Source of the DNA: Chitinophaga sp. YR627
Lineage (GTDB): Bacteria > Bacteroidota > Bacteroidia > Chitinophagales > Chitinophagaceae
Assembly: GCF_900114995.1 (NCBI RefSeq)
Contig: NZ_FOUX01000006.1
Coordinates: 310,001-374,000 of the forward strand
DNA: 64,000 nt
Direction: 5' to 3'
The first letter of the stretch is position 1. Each line of letters opens with the position of its first letter. The notes beneath the pieces are model-generated. The model made no database searches, was not told the DNA's origin, and saw only the letters and a list, made by a program, of their open reading frames with translations. This document shows positions 41,612-50,080 of this stretch, in pieces. The position numbers and the translations under genes are program-made.

Positions 41612-43243
41612 TTACCAGCTGCTACCTGCTCCACCACCTCCGGAACTACCTCCGCCCCAGCTACTGCTGGACGATGAAGAGGAAGAGCTTGACGAGCCAG
41701 AGCTGCCGGAGCTACCGGAAGATGGCTTTGGTATGACATAATATTCCTGTTTTGTATGATTACAATGTTTACAGTCATAATACTGGATACCCTCGCCTTC
41801 CCGGCTGCTGGTAGCACGGCGTAATACCTTCTTTTTGCCGGGTACCATGGTGATCGCTTTACAGGATGAACACTCGTCTGCATTGACATCCAGATCCTGA
41901 TAACCCAGTACTTTTCTGCTGTTACATTGCTTACAGCTCCATACATCATATATCACAGAACCCACCTTATCTTCTGCCAGCTGACTGCTGTTAAGGAATT
42001 GTTGTTTTTCTTTCTTTTTCAGTATTGTCATTTGCCGGTGACAATTTTCGCAGTCATATGGTTCAAACCGGAGTGCCTCCAGGCGTTTTTTATGCCATTT
42101 TGAGTAGATCAGAAACGGAAGCGGAAAGAAAATGCCGGCCAGCCAGGTGCTTTTATTCGCCTGATTCCAGGCATCATATTGCTGGCGTCTGTCAGCCGCT
42201 TTCAGGAGGAAGGCAGCCTTCGTGTGAACGACAATCGTGCGATAGATCAGGTACGTCAGCAGATTGCCGTACATGATCAATGGTAATATCCACCAACGGT
42301 ACACCATATCGAAGAAATTGATCAGTACCAGTGTCAGGATAAATGGCGCTGCATATATCCAGATCATATGGAAGATATTGGTCCTGAACAAAGAAGTGGT
42401 GTTCTTCCTGCGTTTTGCATTACCCGCCTGGATAACGAATATTGTAGAGAATATCGCATAGAAGACATATAGCACCAAAGTACCGACGCCCATATCGTCT
42501 CCGCGTTCTTTCGCTTCATATGTTTGTTCCGGGTAGTCATAGGCTTCTCCTTCATTAACAACAGGCTCGCTGTTATCAGGTACGGCGCCAAATTGTTGTG
42601 CAAAACCCACACTATCCGCAGCTACAAAACTATCCACCTTTGCCATCATCTCCTGTGCGGCAATAGCGGTATCGGATACCCCATCTGCTGCGGATTCCTC
42701 CTGTTCCTGTGTATTGCCCTGTGCTACATTCGTCTCATTCAGTACATTGATGACAGCGGTCATACCTTTCAGCATACCTCCATCCAGGTCTTTCTGTTTG
42801 AAGGAAGGTAACATCTCCGATTGCTGTATGCGATAACACACTACGTCCGGAAGATCTCCTTCCAGTCCGTAACCCGTTTCAAATTCAATCCGATGCTGAT
42901 CATTCACCAATAAGACAACAAGACCGTTGTTCTTTTCTTTTTGTCCCGGTTTCCAAAGTCTGAATATTTCATGCGCAACATCCTTCGGTACCTTATCACC
43001 GATCGTCTCTAACAGTACGATCGCTATCTGCGCACGCCCGGATTGATCCATTTGCCGCATCTGTGCATTTAACGTCTGTTCGGTAGCATCGCTGATCAGG
43101 TGATCGGGGTTACTGACGTAACTATTATGCTGCATAGGGTCCGGTATCTTATCTACCGCAAAATCTGCATTCTTCTTTTCACGACAGGCGCCGGCTATCA
43201 ACAGGATCAACAAACACAGGCGCCACTTTTTTACATGAGCCAT
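41612..43243 (-). CDS. TPM domain membrane protein with Ser/Gly-rich tail
   Basis: A 543-aa protein. The N-terminus is a lipoprotein-like signal (LLIAGACREKK). Next is a TPM domain (about residues 30-170, with YVSNPDHLISDATEQTLNAQ and EFETGYGLEGDLPD), then three or so membrane helices (about 250-340), a Cys-rich part with repeated CxxC pairs (CENCH, CKQCN, CSSCK, CKHCN) likely to bind zinc, and a low-complexity Ser/Gly tail ending GAGSSW. The layout matches YgcG-like proteins. The ATG at 43243 gives the signal. Function is unknown. Confidence 0.85.
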   Translation of the reverse strand: MAHVKKWRLCLLILLIAGACREKKNADFAVDKIPDPMQHNSYVSNPDHLISDATEQTLNAQMRQMDQSGRAQIAIVLLETIGDKVPKDVAHEIFRLWKPGQKEKNNGLVVLLVNDQHRIEFETGYGLEGDLPDVVCYRIQQSEMLPSFKQKDLDGGMLKGMTAVINVLNETNVAQGNTQEQEESAADGVSDTAIAAQEMMAKVDSFVAADSVGFAQQFGAVPDNSEPVVNEGEAYDYPEQTYEAKERGDDMGVGTLVLYVFYAIFSTIFVIQAGNAKRRKNTTSLFRTNIFHMIWIYAAPFILTLVLINFFDMVYRWWILPLIMYGNLLTYLIYRTIVVHTKAAFLLKAADRRQQYDAWNQANKSTWLAGIFFPLPFLIYSKWHKKRLEALRFEPYDCENCHRQMTILKKKEKQQFLNSSQLAEDKVGSVIYDVWSCKQCNSRKVLGYQDLDVNADECSSCKAITMVPGKKKVLRRATSSREGEGIQYYDCKHCNHTKQEYYVIPKPSSGSSGSSGSSSSSSSSSSSSWGGGSSGGGGAGSSW

Positions 43244-43435
43244 ATTAATGTATATATTCCTATCAAAAATAATAAACAGATTTGTAAATACTATATCCCT
43301 CACGTTTTGTGTAAAATATTACCCAGTCCAGTATTTTTTTATTGCTGTTTCCGCCTGAAAATCATGCTTTATGACAATGGCATGAAATTGCATCTGCTTA
43401 CATAAGCGATAGTCGCTTCCACTGTACATGACCCA

Positions 43436-44221
43436 ATGCTTATAACTATGGCTAGTGCGCTTACATCTTCGTTTAACAGATATATGGAAATAGTCGGCGA
43501 TCAGGTATTATTCACCGGTCGCTTTGCCAGGAATATTTTCCGGGGAGGATTTGAATGGGGCGAATTTATCCGCCAATGCTTTATCGTTGGTTACCTGTCC
43601 GTTGGCCTGGTTGGTATTACCGGATTTATCATCGGCCTTGTAATGACCCTACAGACGCAGCCTACTTTAAAGGATTTTGGCGCGGAGAGCTATGTCCCCG
43701 GCATGGTGTCCATTTCTATTATCCGTGAAATAGGTCCGGTGATCATTGCACTGATCTGTGCGGGTAAAATAGCATCGAGTATCGGTGCAGAACTGGGCAG
43801 TATGAAAGTAACGGAACAGATAGACGCTATGGAAGTCTCGGCTGCAAATCCGGTACAATATCTTGTGGTGACGCGGATCCTTGCCTGTACGATCATGGTG
43901 CCTTTACTGACCATTATGGCTGACGGACTGGCCATGCTGGGAGGATGGGTAGGTGTCAATATACAGGATCATGTCAGCGCTACGCTCTTTTTTAAGAAAT
44001 CATTCAAAGCACTGGAATTTAGTGATGTCGTTCCTTCTGTGATAAAAACATTTTTCTTCGGATATGCGATCGGTTTTGTCGGATGTTATAAAGGATATCA
44101 TTCCGCCCGTGGTACGGAAAGCGTGGGTAAAGCGGCTAATTCGGCTGTGGTAAGTGCCTCTCTGTGGATCATCCTCATAGATGCGATAGCGGTGCAGATC
44201 ACTAACCTGATTTATTATTAA
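43436..44221 (+). CDS. mlaE: MlaE family lipid ABC transporter permease
   Basis: A 261-aa permease with the MlaE/YrbE pattern: GITGFIIGLVMTLQTQPTL, the conserved REIGPVIIALICAGKIASSI helix and ELGSMKVTEQIDAMEV. It is the membrane part of an importer or exporter moving phospholipids between the inner and outer membranes. An alternative start four codons later (43448) is possible. It is the first gene of a tight operon with the ATPase (18 bp) and MCE protein (6 bp). No MlaA, MlaB or MlaC gene is next to it, as is usual in Bacteroidota. Confidence 0.92.
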   Translation: MLITMASALTSSFNRYMEIVGDQVLFTGRFARNIFRGGFEWGEFIRQCFIVGYLSVGLVGITGFIIGLVMTLQTQPTLKDFGAESYVPGMVSISIIREIGPVIIALICAGKIASSIGAELGSMKVTEQIDAMEVSAANPVQYLVVTRILACTIMVPLLTIMADGLAMLGGWVGVNIQDHVSATLFFKKSFKALEFSDVVPSVIKTFFFGYAIGFVGCYKGYHSARGTESVGKAANSAVVSASLWIILIDAIAVQITNLIYY

Positions 44222-44239
44222 CCTCAATCAGACACACGT

Positions 44240-45016
44240 ATGGATGATACATTAGTACAGGACAAAAAAACGGAGACCACCACGGATGATGAAGTGGTGA
44301 TCCGTATAGAACATCTGAAAAAATCTTTCGGAGATAATGAGGTATTGAAAGATATCAACCTGGAGCTGCATAGAGGAGAAAATATTGTGGTACTGGGGCG
44401 TTCAGGTCAGGGTAAATCAGTAACGATACAATGTATTGCCGGTTTACTGGAGCCTGATGAAGGTGTGCTGGAGGTACTGGGAAAAGAAGTAAAGGCACTC
44501 TCTCCCGATGAACTGAGAGAGTTACGTATGAAGATCGGATTTCTGTTCCAGAGTGGTGCGTTGTACGACTCTATGACGGTACGTGAGAATCTGGCTTTCC
44601 CGCTTACCCGTGTATTAAAAATAAAAGACGAGGCAGAAATTGAAAAACGCGTGAAAGAGGTGCTGGAAAGTGTAGGACTCGAAGATGCGATCGATAAATT
44701 ACCATCCGACCTGTCCGGCGGTATGCGTAAAAGGGTCGGGTTGGCACGGACACTGATATTAAGACCGGAAATTATGCTCTATGACGAGCCTACAACCGGA
44801 CTGGATCCCATCACATCCAGAGAGATCAGTGAGCTGATTATTAAGTTGCAGGAGAAATATGAAACGTCGTCCATTATTATCACCCATGATATGAATTGTG
44901 CCCGTATTGTAGCAGACCGTATCGTCGTCATGAATGACGGTGAATACATCGCAACAGGCACATACGATGAATTGGCGAATTCGCCGGATGAACTCATTAA
45001 TAACTTTTTTAAATAG
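44240..45016 (+). CDS. mlaF: MlaF family ABC transporter ATPase
   Basis: A 258-aa ATPase with Walker A GRSGQGKSV, Q-loop FLFQSGALYDSM, signature LSGGMRKRV, Walker B MLYDEPTTGLDP and the switch His in IIITHDM. The signature with Met-Arg-Lys after LSGG is typical of MlaF. It powers lipid transfer by the MlaE permease. It starts 18 bp after mlaE. Confidence 0.95.
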   Translation: MDDTLVQDKKTETTTDDEVVIRIEHLKKSFGDNEVLKDINLELHRGENIVVLGRSGQGKSVTIQCIAGLLEPDEGVLEVLGKEVKALSPDELRELRMKIGFLFQSGALYDSMTVRENLAFPLTRVLKIKDEAEIEKRVKEVLESVGLEDAIDKLPSDLSGGMRKRVGLARTLILRPEIMLYDEPTTGLDPITSREISELIIKLQEKYETSSIIITHDMNCARIVADRIVVMNDGEYIATGTYDELANSPDELINNFFK

Positions 45017-45022
45017 TGAAGC

Positions 45023-45823
45023 ATGCAGCAGAAAGCAAAACAAAAGATCAAGGTCGGCATCTTTGCTACGGTCGCCTTTGCATTATTGCTCGTAGGTATT
45101 TTCCTCATTGGAAGAAATAAGAATATGTTTGGTAACACATTTCTGCTCTATGGTACCTTTAAAAATGTCGGCGGACTACAAGCCGGTAATAATGTCCGCT
45201 TCGTAGGTATCGATGTGGGCACAGTGGAAAGTATCGAAATATTATCTGATACGACAGCCCGTGTGGCCTTGCGTATCAAGGAGAAGGTACAGCCTTTTAT
45301 CAAAAAAGGGGCAGTGGCTGGTATCAGTTCTGACGGATTGATGGGAGATAAGCTGATCACTATCAGTTCCGGCAGAGAAAATGGCGAACCTGTAAAAGAC
45401 GGCGATTCTGTACATGCAGTTGATCCGCTGGACTATGACCAGGTGATCAACAGGGTATCCGGTGTGGCAGCCAATGCGGAGGTCATTACGGAGCAACTGG
45501 CGGATATTGCGACCAGGATCAACCATGGAGAGGGTAGTATAGGCCGGTTGTTGTATAGTGATAGTCTGGCGACCAGTCTGGAAGGTACCGTAACGGAAGC
45601 TAAGAGAACGGTGAGGTCCATACGTAAAGGATCGGATGGATTTAGTGAAAATATGGAAGCTTTAAAACATAATTTCCTGTTGCGTGGTTATTATAAGAAG
45701 AAAGAGAAGGCAGCCAGAAAAGAGGCAGAGAAAAAAGAGAAAGAAACAGAGAAAAAGGATAAAGACCGTAAGAAAGGCGGAAAAGACGATTCTGCCAGTC
45801 TTGAGGTGCCTAAAGAAGGATAA
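45023..45823 (+). CDS. mlaD: MCE/MlaD family lipid-binding protein
   Basis: A 266-aa protein with one N-terminal membrane helix (about 10-29) and a single MCE domain (about 38-115, GTFKNVGGLQAGNNVRFVGI then VGTVESI). MCE domains form a hexameric ring that carries lipids through the periplasm. After the domain comes a helical stretch (about 150-215), and the last 45 residues are almost entirely Lys and Glu (KKEKETEKKDKDRKK), an unusual charged tail not seen in E. coli MlaD. Confidence 0.92.
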   Translation: MQQKAKQKIKVGIFATVAFALLLVGIFLIGRNKNMFGNTFLLYGTFKNVGGLQAGNNVRFVGIDVGTVESIEILSDTTARVALRIKEKVQPFIKKGAVAGISSDGLMGDKLITISSGRENGEPVKDGDSVHAVDPLDYDQVINRVSGVAANAEVITEQLADIATRINHGEGSIGRLLYSDSLATSLEGTVTEAKRTVRSIRKGSDGFSENMEALKHNFLLRGYYKKKEKAARKEAEKKEKETEKKDKDRKKGGKDDSASLEVPKEG

Positions 45824-45845
45824 AACGATTGGTTTTTGCATATAT

Positions 45846-45879
45846 GGCCGCGTGGTATATACCATGCGGCCTTTTTTTT
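45846..45879 (+). terminator. Terminator of the mla operon
   Basis: GGCCGCGTGGTAT (45846-45858) pairs with ATACCATGCGGCC (45859-45871) with a single G-T pair, and eight T residues follow. It lies 22 bp after the MCE gene. Confidence 0.88.
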
Positions 45880-45915
45880 ATTATTTTAGTCCCTGACACG
45901 AAAGATAGTGCACTT

Positions 45916-46932
45916 ATGAAAATACTGACCTGTACCACGCCTGGTAAGTTTGAATATGGCGAAGCGGACATGCCCGTGCAGAAAGCCGGACATGCTATAA
46001 TAAGGATCAAAAGGATTGGTATTTGTGGTACTGACCTGCATGCCTTCGAAGGAACACAACCTTATTTTTCTTATCCCCGGATACTGGGACATGAACTGGC
46101 AGGGGAACTGGTCTCTTTTGATGATGCCCCCGGATTTACCGTAGGAGAACCGGTAACATTCATTCCCTATTTCAATTGCGGTACCTGTATTGCCTGCCGC
46201 AATGGGAAGCCGAACTGTTGTACCAATATAAAGGTTTGCGGCGTGCATGTGGACGGTGGTATGGTAGAATACCTGCAGGTGCCGGCTGCCTCCCTGGTAC
46301 ATGGAGAAGGGCTGAGTATGGACGCACTGGCACTGGTGGAACCGCTGGCTATCGGCGCACATGGTGTACGCAGGGCAGGGGTGACGCCCGGTGAGTTTGT
46401 ACTGGTAATAGGTGCCGGGCCTATCGGACTGGGTATCATGGAATTTGCCCGTATTGCCGGCGCGCAGGTGATTGCGATGGATATTAATGACGGCAGACTC
46501 ACCTTCTGTAAGGAGAAATTACAGGTGCCTCATACCATTAATGCAAAACAGGAGGATGTGATGGCGCGGCTCAGCGAGATCACCAATCAAGATATGCCGA
46601 CCGTTGTGATTGATGCTACTGGTAGTCAGCAGGCGATCAATAATGGATTTAACTATATGTCGCATGGTGCACGATATGTAATGGTTGGTTTGCAGAAGGG
46701 GGAACTGGTGGTGAGTCACCCGGAATTCCACAAAAGGGAGGGTACACTGATGAGCAGCCGTAACGCCACCCGTGAAGATTTTGAGCATGTGATCAGGAGT
46801 ATGAAAAGCGGGCAGGTTGATCCGACCACTTATATTACGCACAGAGTGGGTTTTGCTGCTGTAAAAGATGAATTTGAAGGCTGGTTAAACCCATCTAACG
46901 GCGTTATAAAAGCTATCGTCAGCTTAGATTGA
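45916..46932 (+). CDS. Zinc-binding alcohol dehydrogenase family protein
   Basis: A 338-aa medium-chain dehydrogenase. Catalytic zinc ligands are in ICGTDLHAF and GHELAG; the structural zinc Cys set is CGTCIACRNGKPNCC; the NAD-binding loop is GAGPIGLG. The sequence is of the sorbitol/threonine dehydrogenase type, similar to L-galactonate or L-gulonate 5-dehydrogenases; a sugar-acid or polyol substrate is likely but not proved. An upstream start at 45829 runs through the mla terminator and is rejected in favour of 45916. Confidence 0.88.
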   Translation: MKILTCTTPGKFEYGEADMPVQKAGHAIIRIKRIGICGTDLHAFEGTQPYFSYPRILGHELAGELVSFDDAPGFTVGEPVTFIPYFNCGTCIACRNGKPNCCTNIKVCGVHVDGGMVEYLQVPAASLVHGEGLSMDALALVEPLAIGAHGVRRAGVTPGEFVLVIGAGPIGLGIMEFARIAGAQVIAMDINDGRLTFCKEKLQVPHTINAKQEDVMARLSEITNQDMPTVVIDATGSQQAINNGFNYMSHGARYVMVGLQKGELVVSHPEFHKREGTLMSSRNATREDFEHVIRSMKSGQVDPTTYITHRVGFAAVKDEFEGWLNPSNGVIKAIVSLD

Positions 46933-46995
46933 ATGTGTGTATAACTGACGTTTATAAATAACAGTAAATGTCCGGATATATGTAGTATATTGTAT

Positions 46996-47034
46996 GCTCC
47001 CGTATGGTTGCATTTTCAATGACGATACGGGAGC
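46996..47034. other. Hairpin after the zinc dehydrogenase gene
   Basis: GCTCCCGTAT (46996-47005) and ATACGGGAGC (47025-47034) form a perfect 10-bp stem with a 19-base loop. There is no T-run, so it may be a weak or factor-aided terminator or an mRNA 3'-end stabiliser. Confidence 0.55.
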
Positions 47035-47123
47035 AGTCATAGTCGGATGTAATTGTTTGGGGATATCATAAAGAGCACTTTTTCAATAACTTGTATTATA
47101 TTGTCTGGCAAATATTATATTGA

Positions 47124-47669
47124 ATGGAAGAATTAACCGCCGGCAAAGGATCGAGAGTACAGCACGCACGTTATGGCCCCGGAGTGATCATCGATGTTAA
47201 ATACGCACAGTACGTAGTTACCTTCATGGATCAGGGGATAATAGAAGTGGACAAAACAGATCCGCTGTTCGAGATTTTACACACGGAAAACCGGAGTATT
47301 GAAGTGGAAACGGTATCAGCCGTTGAAACATCATTATTAAAAATCCTGCGTCTCTGGAGCGATGTTTCTGAGGTCGTTCCACTGGGTGACAGATGGGAGG
47401 GAGGCACGATGGTATTACAGCCGAAAGATCCTTCATTGAAGGCCAAGGAGATACCTATTGAGGTCTTTTTTCATAAAATAGTGATGGTCCGCGACCGGCT
47501 TCGGGTACTGGAACAGCAGATCAACAGTCATAAGCAACTGAGCGATGAAGACAAAATAAACATGCAGCAGTATATCACCAGGATGTACGGTTCGCTGACA
47601 ACCTTTAATGTACTTTTTAAGCAGAAAGAGCATTGGTTTGCCGGAGAAAAAGGGGCAAAAGAAGACTAG
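47124..47669 (+). CDS. Hypothetical protein with N-terminal Tudor/KOW-like segment, 181 aa
   Basis: The first 45 residues (KGSRVQHARYGPGVIIDVKY) resemble the small beta-barrel of CarD or the UvrD C-terminal domain (VxHxxYGxGxV), which binds RNA polymerase or nucleic acid. The remaining 130 residues are mostly helical, without recognised motifs. There is no signal or membrane helix. A link to transcription is therefore possible but weakly supported. Confidence 0.7.
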   Translation: MEELTAGKGSRVQHARYGPGVIIDVKYAQYVVTFMDQGIIEVDKTDPLFEILHTENRSIEVETVSAVETSLLKILRLWSDVSEVVPLGDRWEGGTMVLQPKDPSLKAKEIPIEVFFHKIVMVRDRLRVLEQQINSHKQLSDEDKINMQQYITRMYGSLTTFNVLFKQKEHWFAGEKGAKED

Positions 47670-47756
47670 CAGAAATGAAATCTTTTTGCAACTACATGGC
47701 TTTAATTTTGTTATATTTAGATAACATACAACTGTTCTTCCTAAACAAAATGCCGT

Positions 47757-48020
47757 ATGAAAGATTTTACATTAGATTTTGATCTGAAAGGAGACAACTA
47801 CATTGTAGTTGTACAGCCTCACGAATCAATGGGCATTGAGCACTATAAAGCTGTACTGGACGAGGACCATTCAATCGACTATTTACTGCAGATCAATGGT
47901 TACCTCCAGCCAAATGCAGACTATGCCGCAGATCCACAATTAGTAAATGCAATTGCCACACGTATACTTCAGGTTGTACATGTGGGGGATAGAGGATATG
48001 GCCATACATCATACCCTTAA
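47757..48020 (+). CDS. Hypothetical protein, 87 aa
   Basis: I do not recognise the family. A small acidic protein with no signal peptide, starting MKDFTLDFDLKGDNYIVVV. The alternating pattern suggests a compact alpha/beta fold. It follows the gene at 47124 by 87 bp and precedes a sulfatase by 49 bp; nothing links it to either function. Confidence 0.65.
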   Translation: MKDFTLDFDLKGDNYIVVVQPHESMGIEHYKAVLDEDHSIDYLLQINGYLQPNADYAADPQLVNAIATRILQVVHVGDRGYGHTSYP

Positions 48021-48069
48021 TCTGTCAATGGCACTAGGATACTAAACCTTATTGAGTATCTTAGCTTCC

Positions 48070-49614
48070 ATGTTGAAAATTACGAATATCAGATCTGTAG
48101 TTGTCGCACTTATTGTACTCCTTGCACCTATTCAGCTGAGTGCACAGTCGAAACGACCAAATATCATCTTCATTCTTTCAGATGATCATACCTACCAGGC
48201 CATCAGTGCTTATGGTAACAGGTATGTGCAAACGCCAAATATCGACCGGGTAGCACGCGAAGGGGTCTTATTCCATCATGCCATGGTCACCAACTCCATA
48301 TGTGGGCCAAGCAGAGCTACGTTATTGACTGGAAAATACAGCCATAAGAATGGGTATCCACTGAATGAAAAACGATTCGACAATACCCAGCAGACGTTCC
48401 CCGGTATTTTGCAGCAAAATGGTTATCAGACTGCATGGATAGGTAAAATGCACCTTGGTACATTGCCAAAGGGATTCAATTACTTCAGCATTTTGCCTGG
48501 TCAGGGTAAATACTACAATCCGGACTTTATTTCCACACCGAATGATACGGTGAGGATGGACGGTTATGTCACAAATATTATTACGGACCTGTCTGTATCC
48601 TGGTTAAACGGCCGGGATACAAGCCGTCCTTTTATGCTCGTTGTTGGAGAGAAAGCAACGCATCGCGAATGGCTGCCTGACTTGCCCGATCTGGGCGCGT
48701 ATGACAGTATCAATTTCCCACTGCCCGCTACCTTCTCTGACGACTATAAGGGCCGTAATGCTGCCCTTGGTCAGGATATGACCATCTCCAATACGATGCG
48801 GCTGAAAGAAGACCTGAAAGTGCACGTAAATTATCAGCAGAATAAGAATAGTGAGTACGGCAGGTTCACGCCGGAACAGCTGGCGCCGTTTTCTAAGTAT
48901 TACGAGCAGCAAATCAGCCGCGAATTTGATTCCCTGCACCTGAGTGGCGAAGCACTGACAGCGTGGAAATATCAGCGTTATATGCGCGATTATCTGGCTA
49001 CTGCCCGTTCACTGGACAGGAACATCGGCCGTATTCTTCAATACCTCGATAGTACCGGTCTGGCCGATAACACAGTTGTGATCTATTGTTCCGACCAGGG
49101 ATTTTACCTGGGAGAACATGGCTGGTTTGATAAACGTTTTATTTACGAACAGTCTTTACATACGCCTTTTGTGATGCGTTATCCTGGTGTGATCAAACCT
49201 GGCACCAGCAGCAATGGCTTTATGCTGAATATCGACTGGGCGCCTACCTTACTGGATATCGCACATGTAAAAGCACCTTCGGATATGCAGGGTACTTCCT
49301 TTATGCCACTGGTAAATGGTAAGGGAGATACTGCCCGCTGGAGGAAAGATATGTATTATCATTACTACGAATTCCCGGAGCCACATCATGTATCGCCTCA
49401 CTTCGGCATACGTACGGAAAGGTATAAACTGGTGCGTTTTTATGGGCCTGCTGATTTCTGGGAATTGTATGATCTGAAAAATGATCCGCAGGAATTGCAT
49501 AATATTTATAATGATGCTGCACAGGCGAAGAATGTGGTGAATCTGAAAAAGCGTTTGAAGGTATTGATAACGCAGTATGATGATAAGGATGCGGAGAAAC
49601 TGATGAAGAATTAA
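48070..49614 (+). CDS. Sulfatase (S1 family, GlcNAc-6-sulfatase-like)
   Basis: A 514-aa exported sulfatase: signal peptide to about residue 26 (QLSAQ), metal site IIFILSDDH (Asp38, Asp39), maturation motif CGPSR with Cys78, second metal site YCSDQGFYLGEHGWFDKR, and a late EQSLHTPFVMRYPG, the pattern of N-acetylglucosamine-6-sulfatase-like enzymes. The ATG at 48070 is preferred to a TTG at 48052. It is a single-gene unit with a terminator and is only distantly similar to the sulfatase at 23802. The exact glycan is unknown. Confidence 0.9.
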   Translation: MLKITNIRSVVVALIVLLAPIQLSAQSKRPNIIFILSDDHTYQAISAYGNRYVQTPNIDRVAREGVLFHHAMVTNSICGPSRATLLTGKYSHKNGYPLNEKRFDNTQQTFPGILQQNGYQTAWIGKMHLGTLPKGFNYFSILPGQGKYYNPDFISTPNDTVRMDGYVTNIITDLSVSWLNGRDTSRPFMLVVGEKATHREWLPDLPDLGAYDSINFPLPATFSDDYKGRNAALGQDMTISNTMRLKEDLKVHVNYQQNKNSEYGRFTPEQLAPFSKYYEQQISREFDSLHLSGEALTAWKYQRYMRDYLATARSLDRNIGRILQYLDSTGLADNTVVIYCSDQGFYLGEHGWFDKRFIYEQSLHTPFVMRYPGVIKPGTSSNGFMLNIDWAPTLLDIAHVKAPSDMQGTSFMPLVNGKGDTARWRKDMYYHYYEFPEPHHVSPHFGIRTERYKLVRFYGPADFWELYDLKNDPQELHNIYNDAAQAKNVVNLKKRLKVLITQYDDKDAEKLMKN

Positions 49615-49632
49615 GAGGCTGTTATAACAATG

Positions 49633-49671
49633 AAAAAGCCCCCAAAGTGTTCTGCTTTGGGGGCTTTTTTT
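49633..49671. terminator. Terminator after the sulfatase gene
   Basis: AAAAAGCCCCCAAAG (49633-49647) and CTTTGGGGGCTTTTT (49655-49669) form a perfect 15-bp stem with flanking A and T runs. Confidence 0.9.
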
Positions 49672-49804
49672 AGTGTTGTACTGTACTTATACTATACTCA
49701 TTTTACCTTAATGCTGCGATGGAAACGTAGGACAAAGCCAGAGTGACTATGTCAGGAAAGTAAATGACGGTTTATTTTCGTAGGGAGAGACATAAATTTG
49801 CTGC

Positions 49805-49950
49805 GGGTTGAGGTGGGACGCCGGGCTGACGCCCTTTTGCGAGGGGTGCTATTGGGCTGGTGAGGGTCGTGTTGGGGGGGGAGGGGGATTGAGCGCTGTC
49901 AAGCGGGGCAGGCTCTCAAGGGCTAAGGCCCTTTGTCTCCACCTCAACCC
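49805..49950 (+). repeat. Structured dispersed repeat, copy 1
   Basis: A 146-bp element bounded by a perfect 12-bp inverted repeat (GGGTTGAGGTGG at 49805-49816, CCACCTCAACCC at 49939-49950). Inside are hairpin A, GGGCTGACGCCC (49823-49834), and hairpin B, AAGGGCTAAGGCCCTT (49918-49933), separated by a G-rich loop that contains a run of eight G and one of five. Two more copies lie at 55629 and 57391. The rest of the 49672-50040 gap shows no gene. Confidence 0.9.
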
Positions 49951-50040
49951 CTCCGCTGGTTATGTCGGGCGGTTGGGTAAGTGTGTTTAAATCTTAATGG
50001 CCTGTTTAATTGAGCTGTGTAATTGAGTTTGTAATTGCTG

Positions 50041-50080
50041 GTTTTTTAATTCTTAATTCCTAATTCCTAATTCTTAAAAT
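50041..50080. repeat. AT-rich interspersed repeat copy
   Basis: TTTTTTAATTCTTAATTCCT followed by AATTCCTAATTCTTAAAAT reaches the stop codon of the leftward histidine kinase gene. It is another member of the AATTAGGAATTAAGAATT family. Confidence 0.8.

Noticed and set aside
49870..49890. G-quadruplex as a stand-alone element
   Set aside because: The long G run lies in the variable loop of copy 1 of the dispersed repeat and is not kept in the other copies, so it is not treated as a separate functional site.
49808..49990. 60-residue frame inside the dispersed repeat
   Set aside because: It is not kept in the other two copies, and the structure signals explain the sequence better.
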